This document shows positions 39,097 to 46,712 of a DNA stretch of 64,000 nt, piece after piece. Both the position numbers and the translations under genes were made by a program. Location: the NCBI GenBank assembly GCA_016707585.1, contig JADJHL010000012.1:1-64000 (forward strand), in the 5' to 3' direction. The notes beneath the pieces are model-generated. The model had not been told where the DNA came from. It saw only the letters and a list, made by a program, of their open reading frames with translations, and ran no database searches. Positions within the stretch are counted from its first letter, which is position 1, and each line of letters opens with the position of its first letter. The DNA is from Ignavibacteriales bacterium (GTDB lineage Bacteria; Bacteroidota; Ignavibacteria; Ignavibacteriales; Ignavibacteriaceae).

Positions 39097-39774
39097 ATGA
39101 ATCTCAAAATTAAATTGTTAAGTATTTTTTCCCTGGTTTTTCTTTTTTCTTTTGTAAACTTTGCACAGGAAGAAATGACTGAAGAACAGTGGGAAGCTGA
39201 AATGACTTCTTTTAAAAATAAGAAGGCTGCTTTAGAGAGTGAAATAAGCGCTCTTAGAAGTGATATTGATAATTTGAAAGCTATGAACCTTAAAGATCCA
39301 GAAGAATGTATTGACGAATTATATCAACTCGTTGGTGCTACAAGAAACGACGTTAACAACTTTAGAAAAGCAGTTAACGAACTTGATGGAAAAGTAAAAA
39401 GAAAAGAAGGTCCAAAAGACGATAGACAAGCTGATCTTAATGCACTAAAGACAAATAAAATTTCTGCATTGCCAGAATTTTTTAACAAAGTTCACAATCA
39501 AATGCAAAAAGATCTTGATAACTGGGTAGATGCACCAAAAGATGTTAACTACACAGTTGCAAAAGGTGATTGTCTATGGAACATTGCTAAGAAAAAAGAA
39601 CACTATAGTAATGGTTTTGCTTGGCCAGTAATTTACCAGGCAAATAGAGATCAAATTAAAAATCCTGATTTGATTTTCCCTGACCAAAACTTTAAGATTC
39701 CAAATCTTTCTGAAGAAGAAAAATCTAAATATGAAAAACTGAGAGTAAATTATAAACCAGCACCGGTTCAATAA
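39097..39774 (+). CDS. Secreted LysM-domain protein with coiled-coil N-terminus
   Basis: 225 residues with a signal peptide (1-24). A coiled coil follows ('FKNKKAALESEISALRSDID'), then a C-terminal LysM domain from about residue 149 ('NYTVAKGDCLWNIAKKKE', 'AWPVIYQANRDQIKNPDLI', 'PDQNFKIP'). LysM binds the glycan of peptidoglycan. It lies directly after the Lpp-like lipoprotein, so both may organise the envelope. A terminator follows at 39803. Domain call confident. Confidence 0.88.
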   Translation: MNLKIKLLSIFSLVFLFSFVNFAQEEMTEEQWEAEMTSFKNKKAALESEISALRSDIDNLKAMNLKDPEECIDELYQLVGATRNDVNNFRKAVNELDGKVKRKEGPKDDRQADLNALKTNKISALPEFFNKVHNQMQKDLDNWVDAPKDVNYTVAKGDCLWNIAKKKEHYSNGFAWPVIYQANRDQIKNPDLIFPDQNFKIPNLSEEEKSKYEKLRVNYKPAPVQ

Positions 39775-39802
39775 TTGATCTTACTTTCGTAAAATTTTTT
39801 AT

Positions 39803-39845
39803 AAGCCCTTGTCTTTATTGATGAGGGCTTTTTAAATTTATACAT
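39803..39845 (+). terminator. Hairpin terminator after the LysM gene
   Basis: AAGCCCT (39803-39809) pairs with AGGGCTT (39834-39840) across a 24-base loop, followed by T. It overlaps the leader of phoH. Confidence 0.6.
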
Positions 39846-39846
39846 T

Positions 39847-40806
39847 ATGACAATAGCAGAAAAAAAAGTAACCTTATCAAATGTAGATATGCTATCATTA
39901 CTCGGTGTTAATGATGCAAATCTTAGTATCCTGGAAGCCAGATTTAACTCAACAATTTCTGTACGTGGAGATATCTTTAATATTAAAGGTGTTTTAGAAG
40001 AAGTAGAAATTGTTGAAAAAGTAATTAAAGAAATGGCTTACGTTTTAAACACCAGCGGAAAACTAAGTAAGAATGATGTAGAAATGATTCTTAATCTTTC
40101 TATTGAAGGCAAAGAAGTAATAAATGATGAAGATTTTGATTCTATTGTTCTCTACACAAAGAATGATGTAGTAAAAGCAAAAACGTCTGGTCAAAAAAAA
40201 TATTTTCAGATCGCAAATAAAAATGATATTTGTTTTGCAATTGGTCCTGCAGGCACAGGAAAAACTTATCTTGCAGTTGCACTTGCTGTATCAGCTTTAA
40301 ATAAAGGAATTGTAAAACGAATTGTACTTGCACGTCCTGCTGTTGAGGCTGGTGAAAGTTTAGGATTTTTACCCGGAGATTTTCAGGAAAAGATTGATCC
40401 ATATCTTCGTCCTTTATATGATGCGCTTGATGATATGATTCCATCTGAAAAACTTAAAGGTTATATCGAAAAAAGGATTATTGAAATTGTTCCTTTAGCT
40501 TACATGCGTGGAAGAACTTTGAATAATGCGTTTGTAATTCTTGATGAAGCACAAAATGCTACTGATGTTCAGATGAAAATGTTTCTTACAAGATTAGGTG
40601 CAAATTCAAAAGCTATTATTACTGGTGATATAACTCAGATTGATTTGCCGGTTAAAACCAAAAGTGGTTTAATTCAGGCTAAGGAAATTTTAAGCGAAAT
40701 TACAGGAGTTGGTTTCGTTTACTTTGATAAAGAAGATGTTGTAAGGCATAAGCTTGTTAAAGATATCATAGATGCGTACGATAAATTCAATGGAAATGGG
40801 AAATAG
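39847..40806 (+). CDS. phoH: PhoH-family ATPase
   Basis: 319 residues. Walker A is 'GPAGTGKT' (133-140) and Walker B is 'FVILDEAQNA'. The helicase-like 'TRLGANSKAIITGDITQIDL' ends the core. A small KH-like domain occupies the N-terminus (about 20-70). PhoH proteins are predicted RNA-processing NTPases linked to ribosome maturation and the ybeY operon. No ybeY is adjacent here. It ends seven bases from the convergent mazG. Confident on family. Confidence 0.93.
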   Translation: MTIAEKKVTLSNVDMLSLLGVNDANLSILEARFNSTISVRGDIFNIKGVLEEVEIVEKVIKEMAYVLNTSGKLSKNDVEMILNLSIEGKEVINDEDFDSIVLYTKNDVVKAKTSGQKKYFQIANKNDICFAIGPAGTGKTYLAVALAVSALNKGIVKRIVLARPAVEAGESLGFLPGDFQEKIDPYLRPLYDALDDMIPSEKLKGYIEKRIIEIVPLAYMRGRTLNNAFVILDEAQNATDVQMKMFLTRLGANSKAIITGDITQIDLPVKTKSGLIQAKEILSEITGVGFVYFDKEDVVRHKLVKDIIDAYDKFNGNGK

Positions 40807-40813
40807 AATTTAG

Positions 40814-41617
40814 TTAATTAAATTCCGGTAGTTTTTTACATTCATTCCAGAATTTATCCATTTCTTCAAGATTTGATTCATTTATTGCTTTGCCGGTTTC
40901 TTTTACTTTTTTCTGAACATAGTTAAATCGGTTTATAAATTTTTCATTCGTTCTACGCAAAGCATCTTCCGGATTAATATTTAAAAATCTTGCGTAATTT
41001 ACCAAAGCAAAAAAAACATCACCAACTTCTTTTTCCAATTTCAAATTCAATTCTTCTTGATTTTTGGAATTTGGTTTTTGTGATTTGAAATTTTCAATTT
41101 CATGCATTTCTTCAATTTCTTCAATCACTTTTTTCCAAACATCTTCTTTCTTTTCCCAATCAAACCCAACCTTTGCAGCTTTTTCCTGTAAGCGATGTGC
41201 TCGTTGTAAAGCCGGTAAATTAAATGGAACCCCGTCAAGAACCGAATCTCTTCCTTCGCTAAGTTTAATTTCTTCCCAATTCTTTTTTACTTCATTCGAA
41301 TCTGAAACTTTAACTTCACCAAATACGTGAGGATGCCTTCTAATCAACTTTTCCTGAATCGAATCAATTACATCATCTATATTAAAATGATTGTCTTCTT
41401 CCGCTATTTGTGTGTGAAATACAACGTGTAACAGTAAATCACCGAGTTCTTTTCTTAATTCATCATAATTTTTGTTATCAATAGCTTCAACAACTTCATA
41501 AGCTTCTTCAATTGTGTTAGCTTTTATGGAATCATTAGTTTGTTCTTTATCCCAGGGACATTCTTTTCTTAATCTTTTAACAATCTGTACAAAATCAGTA
41601 AATTTGGTCTCAGTCAT
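40814..41617 (-). CDS. mazG: Nucleoside triphosphate pyrophosphohydrolase MazG
   Basis: 267 residues with two MazG repeats. The first has 'CPWDKEQTNDSIKANTIEEA' and 'EEAYEVVEAID', the metal-binding Glu/Asp set. The second has 'LEKEVGDVFFALVNYARFLN'. The enzyme removes pyrophosphate from NTPs, cleaning damaged nucleotides and lowering alarmone signals. It is convergent with phoH and transcribed alone. Length and motifs are normal. Very confident. Confidence 0.93.
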   Translation of the reverse strand: MTETKFTDFVQIVKRLRKECPWDKEQTNDSIKANTIEEAYEVVEAIDNKNYDELRKELGDLLLHVVFHTQIAEEDNHFNIDDVIDSIQEKLIRRHPHVFGEVKVSDSNEVKKNWEEIKLSEGRDSVLDGVPFNLPALQRAHRLQEKAAKVGFDWEKKEDVWKKVIEEIEEMHEIENFKSQKPNSKNQEELNLKLEKEVGDVFFALVNYARFLNINPEDALRRTNEKFINRFNYVQKKVKETGKAINESNLEEMDKFWNECKKLPEFN

Positions 41618-41687
41618 TCGTGATCCTTTTTAATTAAATGGTTCAAATCAAATTTAAAGAAAAATATTTTATTCATTTGGAGTTTTT

Positions 41688-42143
41688 ATGATAGAAGAAA
41701 AAATTAAAGAACTTGGATATGAAGTTCCAGAAGTAGCAAAACCTTTAGCAGCATACATACCAGCTAAGCAGGTTGGAAATCTTGTAATGACTTCTGGACA
41801 GGTTCCATTGGTTAAAGGTGATATTTTATACAAAGGAAAAGTTGGAAAAGATTTATCTGAAGAAGATGGAATAAAAGCTGCACAAGTGTGTGCGTTAAAT
41901 TGTTTAGCGGCAATTAAAAGTGTGATTGGAAATCTTGATAGAGTTATTGAGGTTGAAAAACTTACTGTGTTTGTTGCGAGTGCAGAAGATTTTACAGCTC
42001 AACCAAAAGTTGCAAATGGAGCTTCTGAATTAATCGGAAAAATATTTGGTGAAGCAGGAAAGCACGTCCGAAGTGCAGTTGGTGTTACTGCTCTTCCATT
42101 AAATTCAGCTGTTGAAATTGAAATGATTGTTAGAGTAGAATAG
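41688..42143 (+). CDS. RidA/YjgF-family protein
   Basis: 151 residues, slightly longer than the usual 125-130 RidA because of an N-terminal 'MIEEKIKELGYEVPEVAKPL' extension. It contains 'AAYIPAKQVGNLVMTSGQVP' and ends 'HVRSAVGVTALPLNSAVEIE', including the Arg of the active-site cleft. RidA removes reactive enamines formed by PLP enzymes. The extension matches the longer YjgF subgroup. It lies on the + strand between two - strand genes and ends three bases from the convergent amidotransferase gene. Confident on family. Confidence 0.9.
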   Translation: MIEEKIKELGYEVPEVAKPLAAYIPAKQVGNLVMTSGQVPLVKGDILYKGKVGKDLSEEDGIKAAQVCALNCLAAIKSVIGNLDRVIEVEKLTVFVASAEDFTAQPKVANGASELIGKIFGEAGKHVRSAVGVTALPLNSAVEIEMIVRVE

Positions 42144-42146
42144 ATA

Positions 42147-42713
42147 TTAAAGCTTTAACCAGTTTGAAATAATTTCAGATCCATATTCAGTTAAAATTGA
42201 TTCTGGATGAAATTGTATTCCTTCAACCGGAAAAGTTTTGTGGCGAATTGCCATAATTATTCCATCTTCAGTTTGTGCAGATATTTCAAGCTCAACTGGT
42301 AAGGAATTTTTATCAACAATCAGTGAGTGATATCTCATTGCATTAAAATTCTGTGGAATATGTTTAAAGATTGTTTTGTTGTCGTGAAAGATTTGTGAAG
42401 TCTTTCCGTGAACGGGATTTAAAGACTTTATAACTTTTCCACCAAAGGTTAAAGCAATTGCTTGATGCCCTAGACAAACTCCGAGAATTGGAATAGTGGA
42501 ACTAAAATCATTAATAATTTGTAATGAGATTTTGGAATCTTCAGGTTTTTTCGGTCCAGGCGAAATTAAAATCTTATCTGGTTTTGTTTTGATTATTTCA
42601 TCCAGAGATATTTCATTATTTCGTTTTACTAAAATCTTGCACTTGAATTTTCCTAAAAGTTGAACAAGATTAAAAGTGAATGAATCATAATTATCTATAA
42701 CTAATACTTTCAT
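42147..42713 (-). CDS. pabA: Anthranilate/aminodeoxychorismate synthase component II
   Basis: I choose the start at 42713: it gives 'MKVLVIDNYDSFTFNLVQLL', the exact family beginning, and avoids 19 unrelated upstream residues. 188 residues. The nucleophile Cys80 lies in 'GVCLGHQAIALTFGG', and the C-terminal 'GIQFHPESILTEYG' gives the His/Glu pair. It supplies ammonia from glutamine to chorismate in tryptophan (TrpG) or folate (PabA) synthesis. No component I gene is adjacent, so the two cannot be told apart; folate genes in the wider window make PabA or a shared subunit reasonable. Confidence 0.9.
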   Translation of the reverse strand: MKVLVIDNYDSFTFNLVQLLGKFKCKILVKRNNEISLDEIIKTKPDKILISPGPKKPEDSKISLQIINDFSSTIPILGVCLGHQAIALTFGGKVIKSLNPVHGKTSQIFHDNKTIFKHIPQNFNAMRYHSLIVDKNSLPVELEISAQTEDGIIMAIRHKTFPVEGIQFHPESILTEYGSEIISNWLKL

Positions 42714-42799
42714 ATGGTCAAAATAAAAAAAATATCTGTGATAAGGATTATTTATGAGGATTATGAGCAATTAAAACGTCAAAAGCATAGTTAGATTCA

Positions 42800-42828
42800 T
42801 TGACATTAAGTCAGGATTTCTATAAAAT
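42800..42828 (+). promoter_or_regulatory. Candidate promoter before the 42853 gene
   Basis: TTGACA at 42800-42805, 17 bases, then TAAAAT at 42823-42828, about 25 bases before the ATG. It fits a standard sigma70-like spacing. Confidence 0.4.
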
Positions 42829-42852
42829 CGAAGTGAAAATTTTGAGAAAATT

Positions 42853-43368
42853 ATGAAAAAGTATCTTTTAGTTTTTGCAATAGTAATTACATCATTAGCA
42901 AATGCTCAGTTTAAAGATCCTGTGTTCCCAACAGAATCACCAAAAGATGGAATTACAGACAATACTTCTGATTTAGTTTTAGGATTTATTAATCCAAATA
43001 ATTTTAGTATGCACCATTCATTTGGATTGTCATACTCAACTTTTGGTGGACAGGGAATGAGCTTAGCAACTTATACAAATAGCATGATGTACAAATTTTC
43101 TGATGTTATGAACTTACAAGTTGATGCAAGTTTTGTTACAAGTCCTTACAGTTCGTTAGGAAAAGATTTCCAAAAATCTATACAAGGCTTTTATATAACA
43201 AAAGCAGCATTTAATTATAAACCCTGGGATGATGTGTCAATTTCGATTCAATATCGTAACATGCCAAATAGTTATTATAATCCATTTAACAGATATGGCG
43301 GATATTACGGAAATTCATTTTACGGCGATGGATATTTTGATTCTGGTTTTGGCTCTTTTATGTACTAA
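42853..43368 (+). CDS. Secreted or outer-membrane hypothetical protein with Gly/Tyr-rich end
   Basis: 171 residues with a signal peptide ('KYLLVFAIVITSLANAQ'). The middle part reads like membrane-strand text ('HHSFGLSYSTFGGQGMSLAT', 'NLQVDASFVTSPYSSLGKDF', 'VSISIQYRN') and the last 45 residues are rich in Gly, Tyr and Asn ('NRYGGYYGNSFYGDGYFDSG'). It is probably a small outer-membrane protein. It is followed 15 bases later by the LytR_C gene. Family unknown. Confidence 0.55.
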   Translation: MKKYLLVFAIVITSLANAQFKDPVFPTESPKDGITDNTSDLVLGFINPNNFSMHHSFGLSYSTFGGQGMSLATYTNSMMYKFSDVMNLQVDASFVTSPYSSLGKDFQKSIQGFYITKAAFNYKPWDDVSISIQYRNMPNSYYNPFNRYGGYYGNSFYGDGYFDSGFGSFMY

Positions 43369-43383
43369 TCTTCGAGAATTATA

Positions 43384-43878
43384 TTGACGGAACAAAACAA
43401 GACACAACACAACAATACTTCAAAAGATAACCAGGAAAAAAATACAACCCTTTTCTTTATTATTGCCTCAGTAATTCTTTCAGTTTTTGTAATCTATTTA
43501 CTTTATTCAGTTTTAGATAAAACTGGAATTATTGCATTTGATAATGAAGAGCAAGTAAAACCTAAAAATGTGCAACAACTAATTCAGGTTGAGGTACTAA
43601 ATGGTTGTGGCGTTGCAGGTATTGGTGATGGTTTAACAGATGTTTTGCGCGCTAAAGGTATAGATGTTGTAAAAACAGGTAATTACAGATCATTTGATGT
43701 AGATAACACTTTTATTGTTGATAGAATGGGAAAAACCGAAACTGCAAACAGAGTCGCAGATTCATTAAATCTTGATAAACGATTTATTATAACAGAAAAA
43801 AACAAAAATCTTTTTCTTGATCTTACAATTGTGATAGGAAAAGATTATAAAAATTATTTTCAAAAAAGCGGGAGTTAA
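43384..43878 (+). CDS. Membrane protein with LytR C-terminal domain
   Basis: 164 residues from a TTG at 43384. The N-terminus is polar with many Asn/Gln. One membrane helix spans about 23-43. The C-terminal LytR_C domain covers about 68-158 ('VEVLNGCGVAGIGDGLTDVL', 'FIITEKNKNLFLDLTIVIG'). In other bacteria the domain follows LytR-CpsA-Psr enzymes; here it stands alone, as in many Bacteroidota-group genomes, with unknown function. The next gene, rsfS, starts two bases after its stop, so the two are coupled. Confidence 0.8.
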   Translation: MTEQNKTQHNNTSKDNQEKNTTLFFIIASVILSVFVIYLLYSVLDKTGIIAFDNEEQVKPKNVQQLIQVEVLNGCGVAGIGDGLTDVLRAKGIDVVKTGNYRSFDVDNTFIVDRMGKTETANRVADSLNLDKRFIITEKNKNLFLDLTIVIGKDYKNYFQKSGS

Positions 43879-43880
43879 TA

Positions 43881-44360
43881 TTGAATTCAAAATTATTTGC
43901 TAAAAAAATTGCAGACTTAGTATTTAACAAAAAAGGTTATGATGTAAAGATTATTGATCTACAAAATATTGCATCATTTGCTGATTTTTTTGTTATCTGC
44001 TCAGCAGATTCTGATACACAAGTAAAAGCGATTGCTGATGAAATAGACAAAAGCCTAAGAGATGAAGGAATTAAATGCTGGCATAAAGAAGGTTATACAG
44101 CTTTAACCTGGATTCTTCTCGATTATGTTGATGTTGTTGTACACGTGTTTAAAAAAGAATCACGTGAGTTTTATAATATAGAAAAACTTTGGGCTGACGC
44201 TCCTTCAATTGAAGTTTTTGATCCAGCACTTGTTAAAGCTGAAGAAAAGAAAGTAAAAGTTGTTGCTAAGAAAACTACAACTAAAACTAAATCGCCCCAA
44301 AAAACTACTGTTAAAAAAGCAACAGCTAAAACAACAAAAAAGAAAACTACAAAAGAATAA
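43881..44360 (+). CDS. rsfS: Ribosome silencing factor RsfS with Lys-rich tail
   Basis: 159 residues from a TTG start. The core (1-115) has the family signature 'IASFADFFVICSADSDTQVK' and 'WILLDYVDVVVHVFKKESRE'. RsfS binds the large ribosomal subunit (uL14) and blocks subunit joining under starvation. After residue 118 there is an unusual basic tail of about 40 residues, mostly Lys, Thr and Ala ('KTTVKKATAKTTKKKTTKE'), absent from the standard 105-120 residue protein. It starts two bases after the LytR_C gene and is 17 bases before argS. Family very confident. Confidence 0.93.
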   Translation: MNSKLFAKKIADLVFNKKGYDVKIIDLQNIASFADFFVICSADSDTQVKAIADEIDKSLRDEGIKCWHKEGYTALTWILLDYVDVVVHVFKKESREFYNIEKLWADAPSIEVFDPALVKAEEKKVKVVAKKTTTKTKSPQKTTVKKATAKTTKKKTTKE

Positions 44361-44377
44361 TATAGAAGAAGTTTGAT

Positions 44378-46006
44378 TTGAAAGAATATCTTTACTCTGC
44401 GTTCCGAGAAGCTGAAAATAAAATTCCTGAACTTAAAGAAATCTCAATATCGTTTGATGTCCCAAAATCTATTGAACATGGAGATTTATCCTCGAATGCA
44501 GCAATGCTGCTAACAAAAAGATTGAAGAAAAATCCAAAAGTTATTGCACAAGAAATTATTGATGCTTTAGAATTAAATAAATCAGTAATCTCAAAAGTTG
44601 AAATTGCTGGACCAGGATTTATTAATTTTTTCTTTAGTAAGGATTATGTAACTAAAATTATTAAAGAAATTCTTGATAAAAAAGATAAGTTTGGAAAATC
44701 AGATAAATTTAAAGGTAAGCGAGCAAATGTTGAATTTGTTTCTGCAAATCCAACAGGTCCTTTAACTGTTGGGCACGGAAGAAATGCTGTTGTTGGTGAT
44801 ACTGTTGCGAACTTGTTAGAATGGATTGGATACGATGTTGAACGAGAATATTATTTTAATAATGCTGGTCGCCAAATGCGTGTTCTTGGCGATTCTGTTA
44901 AATATCGTTATTTAGAAATCCTTGGAGATAAGATAGAATTCCCTCAAGATTATTATCAGGGTGAATACATTAAAGATATTGCAATGCAATTATTTATTAA
45001 GTACGGCGATAGTCTTCGAAATGAAGATCCTGAATCAATTTTTAAGGACACCGCAGAACAAGAAATATTTTTTGATATAAAAAAATCTCTAGCAAATCTT
45101 GGTATTAATCATAAAATATTTTTTAATGAAAATTCATTATATGAAGAGGGAAAGATTAATGAACTTCTAAAAACATTTAAAGAAAAAAATCTTACTTATG
45201 AAAAAGATGGAGCAGTTTGGTTAAAATTATCAGAACTTGGCCAGCCTGAAGATAAAGTAATGGTTAAAAGTTCTGGTGAACCAACTTACCGCCTACCTGA
45301 TATTGCTTATCATTCCGTTAAGTTGCAGCGCGGTTATGATTTACTAATTGATTTATTTGGTTCAGATCATAATGCAACTTATCCTGATGTAATGGCAGGG
45401 TTAAAAGCCATTGGTTATGATTCTTCAAAAGTTAAAGTATTGATTCATCAGTTTGTTACAATTATGGATGGTGGGGAAGTTGTTAAAATGTCCACTCGTA
45501 AAGCAAATTATATAACGCTTGATGAGTTAAATGGTGAAGTTGGAAAAGATGTTGTAAGATATTTTTTCAATATGCGTAATATTAATTCCCATATGTTTTT
45601 TGATCTTTCAGTTGCTAAGAAACAATCAGATGAAAATCCGGTTTTTTATGTACAATACGCACATGCTAGAATCAATTCAATCTTACGAAGGGTGAAAGAA
45701 GAGCAGCTTGAAGTTTCTATCAACCATCTTGAATTATTATCTCACGAGGACGAACAAGCCTTATTAAAAACACTTCATCAATTTAGCGAGGAAGTTTTAT
45801 TAAGTGCAAAAGAATTAGAGACACACAGAATTTGTACATATCTTTATGAGTTGGCTGCTGCATACCATAAATTTAATCGAACTAGCAGAATTCTTGGAAC
45901 AGAAAGACACCTTGCTGAAGCACGTTTAACATTAGCTTATGCCACCATGATTGTGATAAAAAATGGTTTAAGTATTCTTGGTGTATCTGCTCCAGAAGAA
46001 ATGTAA
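44378..46006 (+). CDS. argS: Arginyl-tRNA synthetase
   Basis: 542 residues from a TTG at 44378. The class I signature HIGH appears as His-Gly in 'TGPLTVGHGRNAVVGD', and the KMSKS loop as 'VVKMSTRKANYITLDEL'. The N-terminal additional domain and the C-terminal anticodon domain ('HARINSILRRVKEEQ') are complete. It charges tRNA-Arg. It stops one base before the stop of the convergent comF gene, with no visible terminator. Very confident. Confidence 0.96.
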   Translation: MKEYLYSAFREAENKIPELKEISISFDVPKSIEHGDLSSNAAMLLTKRLKKNPKVIAQEIIDALELNKSVISKVEIAGPGFINFFFSKDYVTKIIKEILDKKDKFGKSDKFKGKRANVEFVSANPTGPLTVGHGRNAVVGDTVANLLEWIGYDVEREYYFNNAGRQMRVLGDSVKYRYLEILGDKIEFPQDYYQGEYIKDIAMQLFIKYGDSLRNEDPESIFKDTAEQEIFFDIKKSLANLGINHKIFFNENSLYEEGKINELLKTFKEKNLTYEKDGAVWLKLSELGQPEDKVMVKSSGEPTYRLPDIAYHSVKLQRGYDLLIDLFGSDHNATYPDVMAGLKAIGYDSSKVKVLIHQFVTIMDGGEVVKMSTRKANYITLDELNGEVGKDVVRYFFNMRNINSHMFFDLSVAKKQSDENPVFYVQYAHARINSILRRVKEEQLEVSINHLELLSHEDEQALLKTLHQFSEEVLLSAKELETHRICTYLYELAAAYHKFNRTSRILGTERHLAEARLTLAYATMIVIKNGLSILGVSAPEEM

Positions 46007-46007
46007 A

Positions 46008-46712
46008 TTAATCGGCTATTGCTATTGAAGCCGCGAATATTTTTTTAGCACCAGATTCTAAAAGAATACTTCCACATTCTGAAATAGTTGCACCTGTTGT
46101 AATTACATCATCAATCAATAAAACAGTTTTTTCCTTAACTGCATTTTTATTTTTTATCCGGAATGCCTTAGAAATATTTTCTTGTCTTTCAGTTAACGTC
46201 ATTGTTGTTTGAGATTCGGTGTACTTCTTCCTCTTTACAATTTGATCCGAACAGGGAACATTTAAAACTTTACTCATTCCTTTAGCGATATAATAAGATT
46301 GATTATATCCACGTTCAGCTTTTTTTAGCTGATGTAACGGAATTGGAATTATTAAATCGATTTTCCAATCCGATCTAGTTGATTGAATATTAGCTGCTAG
46401 AACTTTCCCTAGAAAAATTCCTACTTGAAATTTATTTTGATATTTAATTGAGTGGATAGCGTGCTGAAGCTCTTTATCTTTTTCAAAAACAAAGGGAGCA
46501 AAGAACTCTGAAATAATATTTTTGTTTTGAAATTTTCTTTCAAACTCAATTTTTAATCTTTCATCAGAAGCAAGTTGGATTTTGGAAAAACAAATCGGGC
46601 AAATTGTATCTTCATTTGTAAGTAGTTTAGTTTTGCAGGAACAGCAAAATCTGGGAAGGATAAGATCAAATAATTTTGTAGCATAAGTTTTTATTTCCCC
46701 CAAAGCTATCAT
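46008..46712 (-). CDS. comF: ComF-family phosphoribosyltransferase-like protein
   Basis: I choose the start at 46712, which makes an ATGA overlap with the preceding gene's stop, instead of the longer frame at 46742. 234 residues. The N-terminal zinc ribbon has 'CCSCKTKLLTNEDTICPICF'. A type I phosphoribosyltransferase fold follows, with the PRPP loop 'VLLIDDVITTGAT'. ComF is linked to DNA uptake in naturally competent bacteria; no other competence gene is here. Confident on family. Confidence 0.9.
   Translation of the reverse strand: MIALGEIKTYATKLFDLILPRFCCSCKTKLLTNEDTICPICFSKIQLASDERLKIEFERKFQNKNIISEFFAPFVFEKDKELQHAIHSIKYQNKFQVGIFLGKVLAANIQSTRSDWKIDLIIPIPLHQLKKAERGYNQSYYIAKGMSKVLNVPCSDQIVKRKKYTESQTTMTLTERQENISKAFRIKNKNAVKEKTVLLIDDVITTGATISECGSILLESGAKKIFAASIAIAD

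Noticed and set aside
42714..42770. Longer N-terminus for the amidotransferase
   Set aside because: The extra 19 residues have no family match, whereas the internal ATG gives the exact conserved start.
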